64,000 nt of DNA from Paenibacillus planticolens (GCF_013141725.1 NZ_WHNZ01000017.1:310001-374000), one strand, 5' to 3'. Positions 44,529 through 55,400 are shown, counted from the stretch's first letter. Numbers and translations are program-made. Notes: generated by a model not told the origin, from the sequence alone.

Positions 44529-45320
44529 TTAACTTCCAGTGCTTTGATAACGGGATAAGCCTGTCTTCCAAAACCGCATAGCCAGCCAGAGCGCAGCGCA
44601 AGAAACGGCGATAGTCCCAAGCAGCATCCACGCGCCTCCCTGGTGTCTGAGCACATATAAGGCGGGGATGTAATTCACGAACCCGACAGGCACGAGCACC
44701 AGAAGTGCGCCTTGCAGCCATTTGGGATACAGGGAAAGCGGGTAGCGGGCCGCTGTATGGGTGGCGTCTTCGGTCATATTTTGCAAATACTCGATCCGTG
44801 TCAGCCAGAAGCCGGAAGCTGCCGTAGCCAGCCCGATCGCGAATAAAATAACCGCTCCGCTGCCGATCATTAATACGGTTAGCGGAACGGCAGACCAGCC
44901 GATTTGCCCGGTGGACATCAAGGCTTTCATCGCAATGGCGAGCAGAATGAGCCCTTGCCCGATTTCGGCGAAGAGCACGCGTGAGTTTTGTGTCATCAGT
45001 GCCAGCAGCACAGGGACAGGACGTATCAGAAGCGCATCCAAATCGCCGGATACGAGATATTTCTCCAGGTGATGCACATCGGAGGCCAGTGTTCGGTAAA
45101 TCGCTTTGGAGATCATGATCACGCCGTATAAATAGCATACTTCATAAAGCGTCCAGCCTTTGATATTGCCGAAGCGCATCATGACCAGCGCCACCATCAG
45201 AAATTCCGAGATATGCACACAGGATGCCATAGCCGTCGAAAACAGGAAATTGAACTTGTACTGCATCCGGCTGCGCATGCTCGCCTTGATCAGCAGCATA
45301 AAGAGCTTAACTGACATCAT
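44529..45320 (-). CDS. ABC-2 exporter permease (DUF990 type), second subunit
   Basis: A 263-residue permease with six hydrophobic segments and the family pattern SRMQYKFNFLFSTAM near the N-terminus and LVSGDLDALLIRPVPVLLALM in the middle. It partners the permease encoded just upstream. Start ATG at 45320 overlaps the upstream stop; GGAGGTGCAGGGCGG precedes it. Confidence 0.87.
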   Translation of the reverse strand: MMSVKLFMLLIKASMRSRMQYKFNFLFSTAMASCVHISEFLMVALVMMRFGNIKGWTLYEVCYLYGVIMISKAIYRTLASDVHHLEKYLVSGDLDALLIRPVPVLLALMTQNSRVLFAEIGQGLILLAIAMKALMSTGQIGWSAVPLTVLMIGSGAVILFAIGLATAASGFWLTRIEYLQNMTEDATHTAARYPLSLYPKWLQGALLVLVPVGFVNYIPALYVLRHQGGAWMLLGTIAVSCAALWLAMRFWKTGLSRYQSTGS

Positions 45321-46093
45321 CCGCCCTGCACCTCCAGCTTTTTGCGTACCCAATGCGTAACGGCCAGACAGACACAAGTAAACCCGATGCCCCATGCGAG
45401 AGCTCCGAGCACGACCGTGCCTTCTTCAAGCTGCAAATATATACGAGTCGGATAGTAGAGTAAATACGGATAAGGAGTATAAAAGCTAACGGTGCGAAGC
45501 CAACCCGGCAGCCATTCGAGAGGGATGAAAAAGCCTGAAAGCAGCATGCTAAGCGAGTAACTCACCCAGTAAAACCAACGTGATTCCGTGGTCCATAAAG
45601 CCGCAACGCCAATCAGATAATTCATGCAAATGGAGATGTAAGCTGCAAAAACAAGCGCAATCGCTGTCCAGCCGTAAACCGAAGCCTTCTGTGGAAGCTG
45701 TAAGGAGAAAATGAAGTAGTAGAGGACATAAATCGGGATAAATTTATAAAGAAACTGATACCACACTTGCCCCCATTCCCGGCACATCGCCTGATAGAAC
45801 AAGTGAACGGGCCGCATGAGATCGACCGCGATTTGACCGGTGCGCACCGACTGCTCGAGTCCCAGTCCGTTCGTCATAAACTGCGTTATCCACAAGCTGG
45901 CTTGGTTAAATGCGATGTACCCGACGATCCCTTTGGCTCCGTATTCGCCGAGCGACGAATCGGTCCCGAGCCCCGTCCATATACTTGCATAAATAAACCC
46001 AAACACTGCGCTCACTGCATTATGCAGCAGATGCGAACCGCGGTACTGCAAATTCCTTGCGTATGCCTTGCGGGCTAAAACCGCGAAAAGCAT
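45317..46093 (-). CDS. ABC-2 exporter permease, first subunit
   Basis: A 258-residue permease with six hydrophobic segments, including RTGQIAVDLMRPVHLFYQAM in the cytoplasmic loop. The ATG at 46093 follows AGGAGGTG by 4 bases. The frame is open upstream but a longer start is not needed. First gene of the three-gene exporter operon. Confidence 0.88.
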   Translation of the reverse strand: MLFAVLARKAYARNLQYRGSHLLHNAVSAVFGFIYASIWTGLGTDSSLGEYGAKGIVGYIAFNQASLWITQFMTNGLGLEQSVRTGQIAVDLMRPVHLFYQAMCREWGQVWYQFLYKFIPIYVLYYFIFSLQLPQKASVYGWTAIALVFAAYISICMNYLIGVAALWTTESRWFYWVSYSLSMLLSGFFIPLEWLPGWLRTVSFYTPYPYLLYYPTRIYLQLEEGTVVLGALAWGIGFTCVCLAVTHWVRKKLEVQGG

Positions 46094-46259
46094 AAAACAC
46101 CTCCTATGTTTTTTCATACGAAAAAAACGAATTCCTACTGCAGCCGCAGCGTAGAGACGGAGTTCCATATTACCAAAATTCCCCTGGGGATGGCAATGAT
46201 TATTTTTGTGAAGGGAGTTGCGAAGTATAAAAGCGAAGTGATATCATAAAAATAGATAA

Positions 46260-46365
46260 GAGACGGTCCGCTAACCGTCTCCTGTGTACAATCTTGGGTG
46301 GACTTCCTCCTAAGTATATAGTTCAGAGAGTAACCCACAAGGCGGTCAACCTAGGAGTGGGTTAC
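46260..46365. other. Two hairpins in the leader of the exporter operon
   Basis: GAGACGGT/ACCGTCTC (46260-46281) and GTAACCCAC/GTGGGTTAC (46330-46365) are perfect stems of 8 and 9 bp. They lie between the LtaS terminator and the exporter permease start. No T-run follows either; a regulatory leader is possible. Confidence 0.4.
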
Positions 46366-46394
46366 TTTCGTTTATCGATGTATGTCAATCCAAA

Positions 46395-46427
46395 AAAAGA
46401 ACCTCCACCGATGGTGTAGGTTCTTTT
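46395..46427 (-). terminator. Intrinsic terminator of the LtaS-like gene
   Basis: AAAAGAACCTACACC/GGTGGAGGTTCTTTT stem with a T-run on the minus strand, 3 bases after the stop. Confidence 0.85.
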
Positions 46428-46430
46428 GCA

Positions 46431-48452
46431 TTACTGCACGCTCGCAGGCGTAGCCTCAGGCGGACTGCTTCCTCCCGTTGCCCGGAGCTTCGTATCAGGA
46501 TTATCAAACTCGGCGTTGTAGCTTGGTTGCGACGCTTTCGTTAAATAGTCATGATCAATGTAAGAAGCTAGATACTGCTTCCCGAAAAGCAGATCGTACT
46601 GTACGTTCCTGTAGTCGTCAAGAAGCGGTTGCACGGATTCAGGCGCTTTTGCATGAAGCGTTTGGTCCTGATCCACAACGAGATTGCTGAGCAATCCCGG
46701 TACTTTGGCAGCCAGCTCCGCATTCAGCGCAAAGTTCGCCGGTTTCTCCATATGCAGCATATCCAGCACATGCGCACCTAAGAAGGAATCGCTGAGCAGC
46801 GGAATATCCTGCTTCGGCATATCGAAGTTCGACCACGTGACCAGTGGGATGCTGTGCATTTTCTTCACTTCTTCCAGCGACCAGTCGTTGGCATTGCTCG
46901 TTGAGATGAAACCTGCTTCTTTATACACTTGATAGTCTAAACCAAGCATTGGCAGATGGTCTCCATAGAAGACAATCATCGTTGGTTCATCGGAATTCTG
47001 GAAATGATCGATGAGCATTTGCAAACTTTGATCGGCATCATGCGCGCCTTGTGCGTAGGTTTCCAAAATCGTTTTGGCTTGCGGCGTCAAATTGCCTTCG
47101 GCCTTGAATTGATTTTCTCCATACCGCGGATCGTCATAAGGCCCGTGATTTTGCATCGTGACGGTGTAAATAAACATCGGATCTTCGGTTTTATCTACTT
47201 CATCGATAATATTTCTGGACACCTCGGCATCCGAGATGAAGTAACCCTTCGTTTCCGGATTCACGAAATGCTCACTGCTTTTAAAAGACTCAAAGCCAAG
47301 TTGTTTGTATACGGTGTTGCGGTCCCAGAACCAGCCTTCATAGGAGTGAATCCCCATGCTTTTATAACCCTGATCGGCAAAATAACTGGCTAAGCTCGGA
47401 ACAGGCTTGCTTACATACTGCTGATAAGGGATGGAACCTCCAGGCAGGAAACTCATCGAATTGCCCGTGAGCACCTCGAACTCCACATTGCTGGTGCCCC
47501 CTCCGAATTGAGGTGACAGCAAGTAACCGGAAGACGATTCCTTCTGCAGACGGTGGATGGTCGGCACCGGATCTTCGCTGAATGTGACATTCGTCAGCAA
47601 GGTAGGGTCCCAGAAAGCTTCGCTCATAATGAAAATGACGTTCGGCTTTTTCCCCTGCAGCATGTCGACAGACGCTTTTTTCACAGCCGGCTCTTTTTGC
47701 GTGGAAGCCTCAAGCGATGCCGCAACCGCAGCGATAGACTCATTGCTGTAGGTGTCCGGCTTTTTAACGATGGAGTTTTTGACGTTGAGCGTAAAAGCCA
47801 GCGTCGTTCCATTATTCGCATAGTTTTCCTGCTGGTTCCATATGATTTCGCTCACACCTGCATGATCCAGAATTTTGCCGGCCAGCGGTGTTTTGATTCC
47901 AAAAGCATATAAGGCATAGAGCGAGAACAGCCCTAATCCAATTCTAGCTATAATAGGAATCGTCGTGCGAGGAATGACCCATCTGAGGGCAAGCACGAAA
48001 ATAATGGAGGCGGCAATGGCGCCAATTCGTACCATGGCTGCTTTTCCGGTCACTAGCGAAGCAATATCCATACTTTCTTTATTGAGTAAAATATCCCATG
48101 GGAAGAACGGCTCCCCAATCATTGTCACCTTCATATAAGAAATTAATGCCATGAGACCAAGCAATAGGGTCGAAATGGCACCGGATATCGCCAAGGATCC
48201 CACCACAGCATAAATGAAAGCAAGTAAACAGAAAGTAAGTCCTACATTTAATAGATAAAGCGACTGATTGGACGATATCCAATCCATTGTTGCATGCCAT
48301 GAGCCGCGCTCGAGCAGCTCCATGCCGGTCACCGAAAGTGCCGGTAAAAGTATTAAAAACAGTACTAGCGAAATCGTCGCTCCCAGACGTTGTGTTCTCA
48401 TCTTTTTCCGCTTCTTATGAAGATGGTTCCGGGGCTTCAAATTCAAGTGCAT
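46431..48452 (-). CDS. LTA synthase-family sulfatase
   Basis: A 673-residue membrane phosphoglycerol transferase. Five N-terminal transmembrane segments (about 22-210) precede an extracellular alkaline-phosphatase-fold domain. Catalytic-site motifs are IMSEAFWDPTLL, the nucleophile Thr in GGGTSNVEFEVLTGNS, VTMQNHGPYDDPRY and FYGDHLPMLG. The family makes lipoteichoic acid or its primer, or transfers phosphoglycerol to other glycans. GCAAGATG precedes the ATG at 48452 only weakly; ATG codons at residue 18 are alternatives. Confidence 0.9.
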   Translation of the reverse strand: MHLNLKPRNHLHKKRKKMRTQRLGATISLVLFLILLPALSVTGMELLERGSWHATMDWISSNQSLYLLNVGLTFCLLAFIYAVVGSLAISGAISTLLLGLMALISYMKVTMIGEPFFPWDILLNKESMDIASLVTGKAAMVRIGAIAASIIFVLALRWVIPRTTIPIIARIGLGLFSLYALYAFGIKTPLAGKILDHAGVSEIIWNQQENYANNGTTLAFTLNVKNSIVKKPDTYSNESIAAVAASLEASTQKEPAVKKASVDMLQGKKPNVIFIMSEAFWDPTLLTNVTFSEDPVPTIHRLQKESSSGYLLSPQFGGGTSNVEFEVLTGNSMSFLPGGSIPYQQYVSKPVPSLASYFADQGYKSMGIHSYEGWFWDRNTVYKQLGFESFKSSEHFVNPETKGYFISDAEVSRNIIDEVDKTEDPMFIYTVTMQNHGPYDDPRYGENQFKAEGNLTPQAKTILETYAQGAHDADQSLQMLIDHFQNSDEPTMIVFYGDHLPMLGLDYQVYKEAGFISTSNANDWSLEEVKKMHSIPLVTWSNFDMPKQDIPLLSDSFLGAHVLDMLHMEKPANFALNAELAAKVPGLLSNLVVDQDQTLHAKAPESVQPLLDDYRNVQYDLLFGKQYLASYIDHDYLTKASQPSYNAEFDNPDTKLRATGGSSPPEATPASVQ

Positions 48453-48548
48453 CTTGCATCACTCTCCTCTTGCCCCATTTTAAACCCCAATTGTGAAGAA
48501 AATATGTAGATAACCTTAAAGGAACCTTAGGATACCCAGTTATTCCCT

Positions 48549-48890
48549 TTATTTAAGGTCTGCAAGCCAAGCTGCCAATGCTTTCAGCTCCTCTTCTTTG
48601 AGCGCGACTTGAAACGGAGGCATCCCGCCACCACCTTTTTGTATGCGCTTTACGATCTCGGCTTCCGTTAAACGCTCACCGACTTTTTGAATGTTCGGAC
48701 CTTCTCCGCCCTGTAATTGATTACCATGACATGAGATGCAAAAATTTTTATAAACCTTTTGAGGATCGGCATTCACGGCCGTGGTTTGCGGTTCGTTTTG
48801 CTTATGACTTCCATTTTCGTTTCCGTTTCCGCAGGCGGTCAGCCCCAATGTCAGAACGATCATAATCATGATTAGCAGCTTTATTTTCAT
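48549..48890 (-). CDS. Lipoprotein cytochrome c (CccA/CccB-like)
   Basis: A 113-residue membrane-anchored c-type cytochrome. The lipobox LGLTAC ends the signal peptide. A charged linker is followed by a single haem-binding motif FCISCHGNQLQGGEGPN and the distal methionine ligand in GGGGMPPFQ. It shuttles electrons on the outside of the membrane, for instance to an oxidase. ATG at 48890 with AAGGAG upstream. Monocistronic. Confidence 0.92.
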   Translation of the reverse strand: MKIKLLIMIMIVLTLGLTACGNGNENGSHKQNEPQTTAVNADPQKVYKNFCISCHGNQLQGGEGPNIQKVGERLTEAEIVKRIQKGGGGMPPFQVALKEEELKALAAWLADLK

Positions 48891-49059
48891 AGAGGAAACT
48901 CCTTAAAGAAAGATTTCCCTCCATCATACCAGAGCATGAGCTGCAAAATAAAGAAGTGGCCAAGCTTAAAGCCTCCCCGCGGGCTTTCTTGGTCATAGTA
49001 TGCGACACGCAGAGGCGATTTATTTTAAGGTAAGAATGTAAAAAATGGCTAAAATACAT

Positions 49060-49098
49060 AAAGACATGGCAGAATCTTTCGCCCCTTGCCATGTCTTT
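49060..49098 (-). terminator. Intrinsic terminator of the arabinofuranosidase gene
   Basis: AAAGACATGGCA and TGCCATGTCTTT form a perfect 12-bp stem with a 15-base loop, followed on the minus strand by a loose T-rich stretch. Confidence 0.7.
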
Positions 49099-49120
49099 GA
49101 TTGCGCGGCGGTTGCCCGGC

Positions 49121-50775
<1,655 letters not shown>

Positions 50776-50815
50776 CGAGGTTTGAAATCAGTTTCGAATA
50801 GAGGAGTTTGGTTCA

Positions 50816-51721
50816 ATGATACATGCGACAACTGACCGCAAATGGCTTCCGCTCTATGAAGCGTTGGCCAGCGATGTGCGGCTTCAGATTTTGGATTTGC
50901 TTGCCGAGCAAGAATTGAATGTGAAGGATTTAGCCCAGATGCTAGGTTTGAGCAGCGCCATAGTGACGATGCATGTGAAGAAGCTGGAGGCCGGCGGCCT
51001 GATTCACACGGCGTTGGTTCGCAAGCAAGGCGGCACGCATAAAATATGCACGCTAGCGGTATCGCGCGTGGAAATTCAGCTGCCGCAGCTAAGCGAGCCC
51101 CAGCGCGTGTTCGATGAGGTGTCCATTCCCATCGGGCATTACACGCGCTTTGAAGTGCAGCCTACGTGCGGTCTCGCCACGGCCGATCATACCATCGGCC
51201 AGTACGATGATCCGCGCTATTTTTTCGAGCCTGAGCGCATGCATGCGAAGATTCTCTGGTTCGGAAGCGGCTTCGTGGAATACCGCGTCCCGAATTATTT
51301 GCTCCCCAGCCAGACGCTGGAGGAGATCGAGATTTCGCTGGAGCTCGGCTCGGAAGCGCCGGGCATTGCCGAGAATTGGCCGTCGGACATCCATTTCTAT
51401 GTCAACGACACCCTGCTCGGCTATTGGACGAGTCCCGGGGATTCGGGCCAAGGCCGCGGGCACTTCACCCCCAGTTGGTGGCCGGACTCCATCAACCAAT
51501 ACGGTTGGCTGAAGGTGATCCGGGTCACCGAGCAGGGCACTTTTCTTGACGGGCAGCGGCTGTCCGACGTCACGATCAAGGACATCCGCATGTCGCGCAA
51601 CGAGTGGACATTGCGGCTGGAAGTGCCGGAGCATGCGGCGCATGTCGGCGGAATGACTATATATGGTGAAGGCTTCGGCAACTATAACCGGGATATTATT
51701 TTTCGCACCTACCGGCGGTAG
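50816..51721 (+). CDS. ArsR-type HTH regulator with large C-terminal domain
   Basis: A 301-residue protein. The first about 85 residues are a winged-helix domain (LYEALASDVRLQILDLLAEQELNVKDLAQMLGLSSAIVTMHVKKLEAGGLI). The remaining about 215 residues are a beta-rich, Trp- and Gly-rich domain that is unusual for ArsR proteins and looks ligand-binding. No metal-binding CVC motif is present. The position divergent from the arabinofuranosidase suggests that it senses a sugar or glycoside and controls abfA. ATG at 50816 has TAGAGGAG upstream. Confidence 0.83.
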   Translation: MIHATTDRKWLPLYEALASDVRLQILDLLAEQELNVKDLAQMLGLSSAIVTMHVKKLEAGGLIHTALVRKQGGTHKICTLAVSRVEIQLPQLSEPQRVFDEVSIPIGHYTRFEVQPTCGLATADHTIGQYDDPRYFFEPERMHAKILWFGSGFVEYRVPNYLLPSQTLEEIEISLELGSEAPGIAENWPSDIHFYVNDTLLGYWTSPGDSGQGRGHFTPSWWPDSINQYGWLKVIRVTEQGTFLDGQRLSDVTIKDIRMSRNEWTLRLEVPEHAAHVGGMTIYGEGFGNYNRDIIFRTYRR

Positions 51722-51726
51722 GGGGG

Positions 51727-51751
51727 AAAAAGGGCTGAGACGGCCTTTTTT
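51727..51751 (+). terminator. Intrinsic terminator of the ArsR-type gene
   Basis: AAAAAGGGC and GGCCTTTTTT form a short stem ending in a T-run, 6 bases after the stop. Confidence 0.65.
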
Positions 51752-51885
51752 GACCTCTCGAAGGCCTGCTCCTTCCGCTCGCCCTCACCTTGTTCCCATG
51801 AACAAGTTATGTAAACTTTTAAGGCATACATGGAGGCTGCTGGCAATACAGTAAGGTAAACGACTGAGAGGGAGTTGATCTTTCG

Positions 51886-52128
51886 ATGCCAGAAGAACAA
51901 CATGCGCCTGTGCTAAGTGTCAAGGATTGGATGATTACGATCCTGCTGCTGGCCATACCCATTGTGAATATCATTTTGTTATTCGTATGGGCTTTCAGCA
52001 AAGGGGAAAACCCTTCAAAATCAAACTATGCCAAGGCCAGTTTAATTTGGGCGGCTATCGGTCTTGTCATCTATCTTGTTTTCGTAGTCATAATTTTCGG
52101 TACGGTGATGTCCAGTTTGAATACATAA
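51886..52128 (+). CDS. Small two-span membrane protein
   Basis: An 80-residue protein with two hydrophobic segments (about 15-35 and 52-75) separated by a polar loop with SKGENPSKSNYAKASLIWAAIG. This pattern is common in uncharacterised Firmicute membrane proteins. ATG at 51886 with GAGAGGGAG upstream. No functional hint from neighbours. Confidence 0.75.
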   Translation: MPEEQHAPVLSVKDWMITILLLAIPIVNIILLFVWAFSKGENPSKSNYAKASLIWAAIGLVIYLVFVVIIFGTVMSSLNT

Positions 52129-52156
52129 GCTTCCAGCCTAGCAGCTAGCCTAAGCC

Positions 52157-52185
52157 AGCCATTCCGTTTGGGGATGGCTTTTTTA
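52157..52185 (+). terminator. Intrinsic terminator
   Basis: AGCCATTCC and GGGATGGCT stem followed by TTTTTT, after the small membrane-protein gene. Confidence 0.8.
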
Positions 52186-52256
52186 TTTGGTTTGCCCTAT
52201 AAATCGTATCGAAGTGAAGTATGCTATACTGGAAAAAAAGATAAGGAGCCTCTCTG

Positions 52257-53456
52257 ATGCCTACACCACTACATTGGAAAAAGTCATTATGGATATTGTG
52301 GGGGGCTAACTTTTCCATCATGTGCGGCATGAACCTTATTCTTCCGTTTCTGCCGCTATACGTTGGTCAACTCGGGGTACACGAGGTAGGCGATGTCGTC
52401 CGCTGGACAGGCTGGATCGTCGCCGCCCAGTTTATTACCTCGTTTCTTACACAGCCTCTTTGGGGTGCCATAGCGGATCGCCGCGGACGCAAAATTATGC
52501 TGCTTCGCGCCGGCTTCGGCATGGCTGTTGTGACCGCCTTGATGGGGATTGTCACGGAACCGTGGCAATTGCTTGCGCTGCGGCTATTGAATGGCTTCTT
52601 CTCGGGCTTCATCTCCATGGCCGTCTCGCTGCAAGCATCGCTGACCCCGCCGGAACATTCCGGTAAGTCGCTCGGCACGCTGCAAACGGGATCAATCGCC
52701 GGATCGCTCATCGGCCCTTTGATTGGAGGATTGCTGGCCGGAACTATCGGCTACAGCCATGTGTTCTTTTTTACAGGCGGGTTGATGCTCTGCGCAAGTC
52801 TCATCGTGATGATTTTCATCCATGAGGAGCGCAAAGTTACCACTCCGAAAAAAGCACGCCAACGTAAGGAATGGCGCCTGTTTCGGCCTCTGCTGCCGGT
52901 TTTCGCCGCTTCGTTGATTACGCAAATCGGGATGATGAGCATCGAGCCGATTGTGACGGTTTATGCCAAAACCCTCTACTCAGGCAATCATTTGGAGCTG
53001 CTCGCCGGGTTAGTCGTTGCGATTACAGGTATCGCCAACTTGTTCGGGGCTCCAACTTTAGGCAGGCTGGGGGACCGTATCGGTCAGCGCAGAACGCTAG
53101 TGCTCGCTTTGTCGATGGCTGCTATTGCCTTCATTCCACAGGCTTTTGCTGGTGGTATCACGATGCTGCTGGTCGGAAGGTTCCTGCTGGGGTTGTTCAT
53201 CGGTGGCATGATTCCTTCTCTGAACGTCCTTGTCTTGAAGCTGGCCCCCACTCAAATTCAGGGAACCGCCTACGGGTTTAACACCTCTTCGCTGTTTCTC
53301 GGCAATCTGATCGGCCCTTTGCTTGGCAGTCATTTGGCGGCAGCATACGGTTTCAAGTCGGTGTTTTACGTCACGATGGGCATTCTGCTGATCTGCGCTG
53401 GATTCGTCTACGCCAATCGCAGTTTAGAGACTGCACGCCCGTCAAACGCGGCTTAA
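52257..53456 (+). CDS. MFS drug transporter (MdtG/TetA-like)
   Basis: A 399-residue major-facilitator protein with twelve hydrophobic segments. The loop motif between segments 2 and 3 is GAIADRRGRKIMLLRAG and the second-half equivalent is GRLGDRIGQRRTLVLA. Motif C of drug antiporters is visible in GSIAGSLIGPLIGGLLAG. It most likely pumps out a hydrophobic drug in exchange for protons. ATG at 52257 with AAGGAG upstream. Confidence 0.9.
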   Translation: MPTPLHWKKSLWILWGANFSIMCGMNLILPFLPLYVGQLGVHEVGDVVRWTGWIVAAQFITSFLTQPLWGAIADRRGRKIMLLRAGFGMAVVTALMGIVTEPWQLLALRLLNGFFSGFISMAVSLQASLTPPEHSGKSLGTLQTGSIAGSLIGPLIGGLLAGTIGYSHVFFFTGGLMLCASLIVMIFIHEERKVTTPKKARQRKEWRLFRPLLPVFAASLITQIGMMSIEPIVTVYAKTLYSGNHLELLAGLVVAITGIANLFGAPTLGRLGDRIGQRRTLVLALSMAAIAFIPQAFAGGITMLLVGRFLLGLFIGGMIPSLNVLVLKLAPTQIQGTAYGFNTSSLFLGNLIGPLLGSHLAAAYGFKSVFYVTMGILLICAGFVYANRSLETARPSNAA

Positions 53457-53501
53457 CATTTTACTAATTAAATTCTAGTTATGATGGAGGATGATTTTTT
53501 T

Positions 53502-54182
53502 ATGAAGCATGAGATTTTATATAAAGGCGCGTTTCCAATGCTGCGCGTGGAGCTTGAAGCCGGTGAAAACATTAAGGCGGAATCCGGAGCCATGGTCTCT
53601 ATGTCGCCTAACGTTGAGCTCAAAGGGACGGTAGATGGCGGCATTATGCGCGGTCTTGGCCGTATGTTGAGCGGCGAGAAATTTTTCTTCCAGGAGTTGA
53701 CCCCTACCCGTGGGAGCGGTGAGGTTTTATTGGCACCTTCGGTGATCGGCGACATTGAAGCTGTCGAACTCGACGGATCGTACAAGCTGTACGTGCAAAA
53801 AGACGGCTTTCTCGCTGGAACCTCCGGTATCCAGGTGAATACTAAAATGCAAAACCTAATGAGCGGCTTCATGTCAGGCGAAGGGTTTTTTATCGTTGAA
53901 ATTAGCGGTAAAGGTACCGTTTTCCTCTCCTCCTACGGAGCTATTCATGCTATTAATCTTGCACCTGGACAAGAGGTTATTATCGATAACGGGCATCTGG
54001 TCGCATGGCCGGATTATACGCAGTATAAGATTGAGAAAGCAGCCAAAGGCTGGCTCTCAAGTATTACAAGTGGTGAAGGCGTTGTATGCCGGTTCCGCGG
54101 CGAAGGCGTGGTGCTCATTCAAACGAGAAACCCGCAAAGTTTCGGCGGGTGGCTGAAGCAGTTCATTCCGGGCTCCAAGTAA
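53502..54182 (+). CDS. AIM24/TIGR00266-family protein
   Basis: A 226-residue protein with the double beta-barrel pattern of the AIM24 family: FPMLRVELEAGENIKAESGAMVSMSPNVELKG, GEGFFIVEISGKGTVFLSSYGAIHAINL and IDNGHLVAWPDY. No signal peptide or membrane span. The function is unknown in bacteria. GGAGG lies 11 bases before the ATG at 53502, preferred over the in-frame ATG at 53481 that precedes the ribosome site. Confidence 0.88.
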   Translation: MKHEILYKGAFPMLRVELEAGENIKAESGAMVSMSPNVELKGTVDGGIMRGLGRMLSGEKFFFQELTPTRGSGEVLLAPSVIGDIEAVELDGSYKLYVQKDGFLAGTSGIQVNTKMQNLMSGFMSGEGFFIVEISGKGTVFLSSYGAIHAINLAPGQEVIIDNGHLVAWPDYTQYKIEKAAKGWLSSITSGEGVVCRFRGEGVVLIQTRNPQSFGGWLKQFIPGSK

Positions 54183-54193
54183 TAGCTGGAGCG

Positions 54194-54283
54194 GGATTGG
54201 TTGGCGTGTGGGTAGTGGCTGGCGCAGGATTAGTTGGCGAGAGGGCAGTAACTGGTACAGGATGGTTGGCAGAAGGGTAAACG
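54194..54283. repeat. 33-bp tandem repeat, about 2.7 copies
   Basis: Units begin at 54194, 54227 and 54260 with GGATTGGTTGGCG, GGATTAGTTGGCG and GGATGGTTGGC. It lies directly after the AIM24 gene stop, outside any supported gene. Confidence 0.75.
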
Positions 54284-54318
54284 CGGTTGGCGGTATCCGG
54301 AACTGGAGCTGTTCGAGC

Positions 54319-54510
54319 AAATAAGAGACGCGAAAGACTCCTATTTCGGGCAATCTGAGATATTGGGAAGCAATAAGAGTCTCTGGAGACTCTTATTGCT
54401 GAAAATTGGTGAGATTGGCGCGTTTTTGTGCATATAAGAGACTTAAGAGACTGCTATTTGGGAACAAAATGGCTTTGGGGCGGGGATAAGAGTCTTTGGA
54501 GACTCTTATC
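54319..54510. repeat. Four-palindrome intergenic array C (AATAAGAGTCT family)
   Basis: Four palindromes of the form ATAAGAGTCT.TGGAGACTCTTAT have centres at about 54332, 54384, 54445 and 54497, i.e. 52, 61 and 52 bp apart. The second (54371-54398) has perfect 13-base arms around 2 bases; the fourth is nearly perfect. It lies 68 bp before array B. No T-runs or reading frames. Confidence 0.88.
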
Positions 54511-54577
54511 TGGGGCTGATATTGCAGCGGAATAATGAGATGTTGCGCCACATTGGCCACATCAAGGTCTAGCCTTC

Positions 54578-54760
54578 GTTGTACTTTATACAACTTAATA
54601 AGCGTTTTTTACTCAGCAATCTCACCTTCATTGCACAAAGTACAACCATTTGAATCGAAATGACGAAGAAATACTCATTTCAACCTAAATCGTTGTACAA
54701 ACTGCAACATAGAGGAGCACTTTGCCCGATTGACAGCCATATTGTTGCACAAAGTACAAC
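54578..54760. repeat. Four-palindrome intergenic array B (GTTGYAC family)
   Basis: Four 17-bp elements at 54578-54594, 54630-54646, 54692-54708 and 54744-54760 fit GTTGYACWWWRTRCAAC, with centres 52, 62 and 52 bp apart. They match array A at 21.7 kb in palindrome sequence and spacing, while most bases between the palindromes differ. Confidence 0.9.
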
Positions 54761-54876
54761 ATAGACCCCGAGCAGAGTCGCGGTTCTGCCATTCCTTATT
54801 GAGGGAACAAGTTTATTGGTTACATTGGAAATATCGAAGGCGATACTTCAACACCGTACAATTGCTCGAGGTGCTC

Positions 54877-55400
54877 CTACTGATGTCCCCCATTCCTACT
54901 CTTATACCCGCTCCTATTCCTCCCTGCAACTCATGCTCCTAATCTAGCTATCCTCTTGCTCTTGACTCATACACTCGCCCCTACTCCTCTACGCCCATCA
55001 TGCTCCTACTCTACTCCTACTGTTACTGTTGCTCTTGCTCTTGCTCGTACTGCTGTCCCCCATTCCTACTCTTGTACCCGCGTCTATTCCTCCCTGCTAC
55101 TCATGCTCCTAATCTAGCTATCTTCTTGCTCTTGACTCATACACTCGCCCCCTACTCCTCTATGCCCATCATGCTCTACTCCAGCTTTTGCTCTTGCTCC
55201 TACTGATGTCCCCCATTCCTAGTCTTGTACCTGCGCCTATTCATCCCCTGCTACTCATGCTCCTAATCTAGTTACCTCTTGCTCTTGACTCACACACTCG
55301 CCCCCTACTCCTCTATGCCCATCATGCTCTACTCCTGCTATTGCTCTTGCTCCTACTGAAGTCCCCATTCCTACTCTTGTATCCGCGCCTCACGCCCTAC
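54877..55400. repeat. Pyrimidine-rich long tandem repeat, about 153-170 bp units
   Basis: The marker TGTCCCCCATTCCTA starts near 54884 and recurs near 55054 and 55207, with a shortened form near 55360; the steps are about 170, 153 and 153 bp. Units are almost pure C/T with CTCTTGCTC and CTACTCCT runs. Open frames in it are cysteine- or leucine-rich artefacts. Between 54761 and 54876, and 55401 and 55590, I see nothing else. Confidence 0.8.

Noticed and set aside
44521..45138. 205-residue minus-strand frame overlapping the second exporter permease
   Set aside because: The other frame has clear membrane segments and a ribosome site; this one is basic and lacks a start context.
48968..48987. 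AAAGCC/GGCTTT hairpin as a terminator
   Set aside because: The stem is only 6 bp and no T-run follows; its direction cannot be assigned.
54057..54353. Minus-strand frame with Pro/Leu/Gln repeats
   Set aside because: It runs through the 33-bp tandem repeat and antisense into the AIM24 gene; no ribosome site.
54319..54510. Palindromes of array C as transcription terminators
   Set aside because: None is followed by a T-run on either strand and four in a row at fixed spacing is not terminator-like.
55000..55206. Cys/Leu-rich open frame as a toxin or metallothionein-like gene
   Set aside because: It arises from the C/T-rich tandem repeat and has no ribosome site; the composition follows the repeat.
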